Assembly (NCBI GenBank): GCA_902533075.1
Contig: CACAKN010000001.1
Location: forward strand, 1 to 64,000
Reading direction: 5' to 3'
DNA: 64,000 nucleotides
Origin: an uncultured Pelagibacteraceae bacterium
GTDB taxonomy: Bacteria; Pseudomonadota; Alphaproteobacteria; Pelagibacterales; Pelagibacteraceae
The stretch's first letter is position 1; each line of letters opens with the position of its first letter. A program made the translations under genes and the position numbers. Of this stretch, positions 62,636-64,000 are shown piece after piece. The notes beneath the pieces were generated by a model. It saw only the letters and a list, made by a program, of their open reading frames with translations, searched no databases and was not told where the DNA came from.

Positions 62636-63058
62636 ATGCACGAAAATTTCTTTCATAAATTAAAAGTTTATTACGAAGACACAGACTCTGGCGGTGTGGT
62701 ATATTATGCTAATTATTTAAAGTTTTTAGAGCGCGCAAGAACTGAGGCCCTTAATACAATAGGATATAGCAATAAAAAAGTTAAAGATGAATTTAAGTCT
62801 TTAATTATTGTGAAAACTTGTAACATTGAGTACAAAAAACCTTCGTATTTAGAGGACGAGCTAAGCGTGAGATCTTTTGTTAAATCTATCTCAAAAACAT
62901 CTTTTTTTATGAACCAAATAATTACCAGAGGTGATGATATAATTGTAGAGGCTCAAGTTCATCTCGTTTTTGTAGATAACAAAAGTAAACCTATAAAAAT
63001 ACCTGAACAAATATATACTAAATTTAAACCTTATTTTTGTGATACTATTAAAATTTAG
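62636..63058 (+). CDS. ybgC: YbgC/FadM-type acyl-CoA thioesterase
   Basis: This 140-residue hot-dog thioesterase has the active-site segment YEDTDSGGVVYYANYLKFLERAR around residues 13-35 (key residues: Asp16-Asp18 region and YYANYL). YKKPSYLEDEL is the typical second strand. YbgC usually heads the tol-pal operon; here the tol genes are absent and a convergent DNA glycosylase follows with an 11-base overlap. It probably hydrolyses short acyl-CoAs or acyl-ACP linked to phospholipid synthesis. Confidence 0.9.
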   Translation: MHENFFHKLKVYYEDTDSGGVVYYANYLKFLERARTEALNTIGYSNKKVKDEFKSLIIVKTCNIEYKKPSYLEDELSVRSFVKSISKTSFFMNQIITRGDDIIVEAQVHLVFVDNKSKPIKIPEQIYTKFKPYFCDTIKI

Positions 63059-63728
63059 CCAAACTTTTAGCTCTTCTAAATAAGTCAACCATCATCTTTT
63101 GAGAAATAAGTTTAGTATTAACATTTCTAGGACTAGGATGATAACTCGATAAAATTATAAGACCATTAGGCAATAATTGAGATTTGCCATGTTTGAAAAT
63201 AAATTTTTGTTTGGTATCAAATTTTTGTTTATATAATTTTACACAATTATCAAAAGCAACTTTACCCAAAGTAACAATTACCTTTAGTCTTTTTAAAGAT
63301 AATATTTCTTTATCAAAAAAATTAGAACAATTAGAAATTTCATTACTTAACGGTTTATCTTCTGGAGGCACACATTTTAGTATATTAGTTATGTAAGTAG
63401 ATTTTAGCTTCAAATTATCATGTAAATTTTTTGAATATGGATAATTTGAAATACCCACTTCATGTAAACATTTAAACAAAAAATCTCCTGATTTATCTCC
63501 TGTAAAAGCTCTCCCAGTTCTTGTGCCACCGTGGGCTGCTGGAGCAAGTCCAATAATTGCCAATTTTGAATTTAAGTCTCCAAAACCAGGGACAGGTTTA
63601 CCCCAATAGATCTCATCTATATTTTGTTTTCTTTTTTGAGTGCTTACTTTGTTAATAAATTTAACTAGCCTTGGACATTTTTTACAATTAACTATTGTTT
63701 TGTTTAAATTATCTAATCTAATATCCAT
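63048..63728 (-). CDS. Uracil-DNA glycosylase, family 5-like (UDGb)
   Basis: This 226-residue Fe-S uracil-DNA glycosylase superfamily protein has motif 1 GLAPAAHGGTRTGRAFTGDKSG (core GLAPAAHGG near residues 60-68), as in family 5 (UDGb), where the usual Asp or Asn base is replaced by Ala. Motif 2 is SSYHPSPRN. Cluster cysteines include C15 and C18 (NCKKCPRL) and others in ILKCVPP and ISNCSNF. UDGb enzymes remove uracil, hypoxanthine and related damaged bases. The start lies two bases from the divergent phosphatase gene. Confidence 0.88.
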   Translation of the reverse strand: MDIRLDNLNKTIVNCKKCPRLVKFINKVSTQKRKQNIDEIYWGKPVPGFGDLNSKLAIIGLAPAAHGGTRTGRAFTGDKSGDFLFKCLHEVGISNYPYSKNLHDNLKLKSTYITNILKCVPPEDKPLSNEISNCSNFFDKEILSLKRLKVIVTLGKVAFDNCVKLYKQKFDTKQKFIFKHGKSQLLPNGLIILSSYHPSPRNVNTKLISQKMMVDLFRRAKSLAKF

Positions 63729-63730
63729 AA

Positions 63731-64000
63731 ATGAAATTTATAAAATTCTTTATAGTAATATTTATATCTTTAGCTTCATCAGTTAAAGCAGATTTAAATA
63801 AAAATTTAACGAATCAACTTCAAGATGGTAATAAATTAATATTTATAAGACATGCCTACGCACCAGGGAATGGAGATCCAAATAATTTCAATTTAAACGA
63901 TTGTTCTACTCAGAGAAATTTGAGTAAAGAGGGAAGAAAACAGGCTCAAAAAATTGGTGAATTTTTTAAAAAGAATAAATTTAAAATTGAAAAAGTCTTT
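63731..64000 (+). CDS. Secreted histidine phosphatase (3' truncated)
   Basis: ATG at 63731 opens a frame that runs to the window edge (90 residues seen). It has an N-terminal signal peptide (FIKFFIVIFISLASSVKA) and then the histidine-phosphatase block LIFIRHAYAPGNGDP with the RH motif, followed by RNLSKEGRKQAQKIGEFFK. It is probably a periplasmic phosphatase of the SixA/phosphoglycerate-mutase superfamily. The substrate is unknown. Confidence 0.82.
   Translation, partial: MKFIKFFIVIFISLASSVKADLNKNLTNQLQDGNKLIFIRHAYAPGNGDPNNFNLNDCSTQRNLSKEGRKQAQKIGEFFKKNKFKIEKVF

Noticed and set aside
1-64000. tRNA/rRNA genes, CRISPR arrays, insertion sequences, prophage
   Set aside because: No T-loop-type GGTTCGAATCC blocks, regularly spaced repeats, transposase or integrase motifs, or phage structural genes were recognised by eye; a tRNAscan or Infernal run would settle the RNA part.

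Overview
The window looks like a piece of a SAR11 (Candidatus Pelagibacter-type) alphaproteobacterial chromosome. It is very AT-rich and densely packed. Most neighbouring genes overlap by a few bases or share stop/start codons, there are almost no paralogues or mobile elements, and the gene content is typical of that group: a SUF-only iron-sulfur operon under an IscR-type regulator, a TPP-riboswitch-controlled solute symporter (ThiV-type), the AprMBA adenylylsulfate reductase module, sulfonate catabolism and a TRAP transporter. The assignment rests on gene content and style, not on a database search. No rRNA, tRNA, CRISPR array, insertion sequence or prophage was seen.

Layout. 1-3.9 kb: the end of an AsmA/YhdP-like gene, tyrS, anmK and an alpha/beta hydrolase. 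3.9-10.2 kb: an iscR-sufBCDSU-sufT-sufA operon behind an IscR-box promoter. 10.2-13.9 kb: glnA, a YbaK-like deacylase, an EamA transporter and small ORFs. 13.86-15.4 kb: TPP riboswitch plus thiV-like symporter. 15.4-17.1 kb: two-gene ABC exporter. 17.2-20.2 kb: aceA (isocitrate lyase), a 53-residue ORF and a divergent ScfR/RamB-like regulator, with a cluster of repeated half-sites between them. 20.2-24.8 kb: a GNAT-like protein with an internal tandem repeat, a TPR protein, rseP, HU, amtB and a structured amtB 3' region. 24.8-30.3 kb: housekeeping genes (cutA, rhodanese, DsbA-like isomerase, recX, cysQ, DUF3553, mnmA). 30.4-34.2 kb: a DUF4956 / CotH kinase / VTC-domain cluster, a membrane protein and a 27-residue Arg/Lys-rich peptide. 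34.3-39.6 kb: metC-like, MFS, pabB-pabA-pabC, HIT.

39.6-49 kb is a sulfur module: aprM-aprB-aprA, an unknown 116-residue protein, a 44-residue membrane peptide, a TauE/SafE exporter, a YeiH-type exporter, sulfolactate sulfo-lyase (suyAB) and sulfoacetaldehyde acetyltransferase (xsc). SuyAB and Xsc would release sulfite from C3 and C2 sulfonates, AprBA would oxidise it to APS with electrons passed to the membrane via AprM, and TauE/YeiH would export the sulfur oxyanions. A GMC flavoprotein divergent from a TRAP transporter at 54.5-59.3 kb could feed this pathway, for instance by isethionate uptake and oxidation; that is inference.

48.9-52.4 kb is a compact SxtJ / DUF5989 / NodU-type carbamoyltransferase / SGNH-like cluster whose product is unknown. 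52.3-56.1 kb carries a translationally coupled GMC-TerC-SDR-M23 gene string on the minus strand. 56.2-64 kb carries the TRAP operon, an NCS1-type permease, another SDR, a DUF3047 protein, a hot-dog thioesterase, a family-5-like uracil-DNA glycosylase and the start of a histidine phosphatase.

At least eleven additional small genes (27-59 residues) were found by reading gaps between the longer genes. Many are single-helix membrane peptides overlapping neighbours by 1-14 bases.
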